Shown here in pieces: positions 63,081-64,000 of a DNA stretch of 64,000 nucleotides. Position 1 is the first letter of the stretch. Each line of letters starts with the position of its first letter. The notes under the pieces are model-generated. The model was not told where the DNA came from. It was given only the letters and a program-made list of their open reading frames with translations, and did no database searches. The stretch comes from Luteococcus sp048595755 (lineage in GTDB: Bacteria > Actinomycetota > Actinomycetes > Propionibacteriales > Propionibacteriaceae), in the NCBI RefSeq assembly GCF_048595755.1, contig NZ_CP184360.1, positions 2,294,001 through 2,358,000 of the forward strand, given 5' to 3'. Made by a program: the position numbers and the translations under genes.

Positions 63081-64000
63081 TCAGACCGTCTGCAGCTGCG
63101 GGGACTCTTCCCGACGCCGGGACTGGTCACGCCAGCGGCCGTCGTAGACCTCCTGGTCGAGGATGCCGTGACGCTTGGCGACGATCGCCGGGATCGCGGT
63201 CTGACCGGCCACATTGGTGGCGGTGCGCGCCATGTCGAGGATCGGGTCGATGGCCAGCAGCAGACCCACGCCCTCCAGCGGCAGGCCCAGCGTGGACAGG
63301 GTCAGGGTGAGCATCACGATCGCGCCGGTCAGGCCCGCGGTGGCGGCCGAACCGACCACCGAGACGAAGGCGATCAGCAGGTAGTCACCGATCCCCAGCT
63401 CGATGCCGAAGAGCTGGGCCACCGTGATGGCCGCCAGGGCCGGGTAGATCGAGGCGCAGCCGTCCATCTTGGTGGTGGCGCCGATCGGCACGGCGAAGGA
63501 TGCGTATTCACGCGGAACACCAAGCCGGTCGATGACATTCTGCTGGGTCACCGGCAGGGTGCCCACCGACGAACGCGAGACGAAGGCCAGCTGGATGGCC
63601 TGGCCGGCACCCTTGAACCAGCGCACCGGGCTCAACCCGTGCAGGGCGAGCAACGCCGGGTACATCACGAACATCACCAGGGCGCAGCCCAGGTAGACGT
63701 CGAAGGCGAAGATGCCCAGCGGCTGCACCAGGTCCCAGCCGTACTGGGCCACGGCCTTGCCGATCAGGCCGGCCGAGCCGATCGGGGCCAGCAGGATGAT
63801 CCACCAGGTGAGCTTCTGGAAGATCTCCAGGCCCGCGGTGGCGAAGTCGATGAAGGGCTTGGCGGTCTGTTCACCGACGGCAAGTGCCGCGGCGCCCAGG
63901 GCAATGCCGATCACCACCACCTGCAGCACGTTGAAGCTCAGGGCGCTGGTGACCGAGACATCGGCCCCTTCGCCCTCCAGCGAGGAATCCACCTGCAGGC
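63081..64000 (-). CDS. Dicarboxylate/amino-acid:cation symporter, C-terminal part (5' end outside window)
   Basis: At least 306 residues of a DAACS-family symporter are visible; the frame is still open at the window edge. The family's serine-rich motif is in LAFVSRSSVGTLPVT, and the cation/substrate segment is GATTKMDGCASIYPALAAI. DPILDMARTATNVAGQTAIP is the C-terminal signature. It imports C4-dicarboxylates or glutamate with Na+ or H+. The last 25 residues are basic and polar. The start lies beyond 64000. Confidence 0.92.
   Translation of the reverse strand, partial: LQVDSSLEGEGADVSVTSALSFNVLQVVVIGIALGAAALAVGEQTAKPFIDFATAGLEIFQKLTWWIILLAPIGSAGLIGKAVAQYGWDLVQPLGIFAFDVYLGCALVMFVMYPALLALHGLSPVRWFKGAGQAIQLAFVSRSSVGTLPVTQQNVIDRLGVPREYASFAVPIGATTKMDGCASIYPALAAITVAQLFGIELGIGDYLLIAFVSVVGSAATAGLTGAIVMLTLTLSTLGLPLEGVGLLLAIDPILDMARTATNVAGQTAIPAIVAKRHGILDQEVYDGRWRDQSRRREESPQLQTV

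Overview
The window is high-GC actinobacterial DNA, dense with genes on both strands. An actinobacterium, plausibly a member of the Propionibacteriaceae, is suggested by the mix of GTG and TTG starts, a three-gene SdhCAB respiratory complex, the MurT/GatD pair, tRNA genes with and without encoded CCA, and a family of short repeats with core CTGAGCYTGTCGAAG. The exact genus cannot be read from the sequence.

Layout. 1-4000: tandem tRNA-Lys genes, an aldo/keto reductase, the gatD-murT peptidoglycan amidation pair and a cupin. 4100-7530: sdhCAB with overlapping starts. 7549-8793: a broken thioesterase/DinB gene and a DUF6157 gene. 8804-21819: a [NiFe]-hydrogenase island. It has one structural operon (hypA-hypB-hyaA-hyaB-hyaC-hyaD, minus strand), hypF, hypE and hypC-hypD around it, and a second set: a large-subunit paralogue without a small subunit, a second HypC-like protein and a second HypA. 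22015-27976: tRNA-His, oligoribonuclease, tRNA-Arg, a PrsW-type protease and two overlapping dynamin-like GTPases. 28143-39558: housekeeping and accessory genes (RlmA-like methyltransferase, EttA, homocysteine methyltransferase, a decayed toxin-antitoxin pair, MFS exporter, DUF3800, a frameshifted M23 peptidase, FrnE-like oxidoreductase, large FAD/Fe-S oxidoreductase). 39563-45344: a variable patch with MarR, a truncated IS3 copy, a small membrane protein and a 1200-residue Rhs/YD-repeat protein. 45492-52884: acyl-CoA ligase, thioesterase, alpha-glucosidase, TRIC-type channel and OPT transporter. 53060-61144: gnd, a LacI regulator and a hexuronate cluster (uxaC, a fructuronate/mannitol dehydrogenase, a PfkB kinase) with a LarA-like nickel-enzyme homologue. 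61228-64000: a Ser/Asp-repeat lipoprotein, a small glycine-rich membrane protein and a partial dicarboxylate symporter.

How it fits together. The hydrogenase should oxidise H2 outside the membrane and pass electrons through HyaC's cytochrome b to quinone, which SdhCAB also feeds. The uronate genes channel sugar acids towards keto-deoxy sugar acids, and gnd serves the pentose phosphate route. Nickel is a shared theme of the hydrogenase and the LarA-like protein.

The most unusual observations are: (i) HyaC carries an N-terminal domain resembling the nucleotide-binding domain of P-type ATPases; (ii) the orphan large-subunit paralogue is paired with a HypC-like protein, as in HupK/HupF; (iii) a short repeat family lies inside three genes always in the same reading phase and forms hairpins at gene ends; (iv) a six-C tract separates a well-formed Rhs signal peptide from the rest of the protein; (v) a LarA homologue sits in a uronate cluster that lacks a sugar-acid dehydratase.
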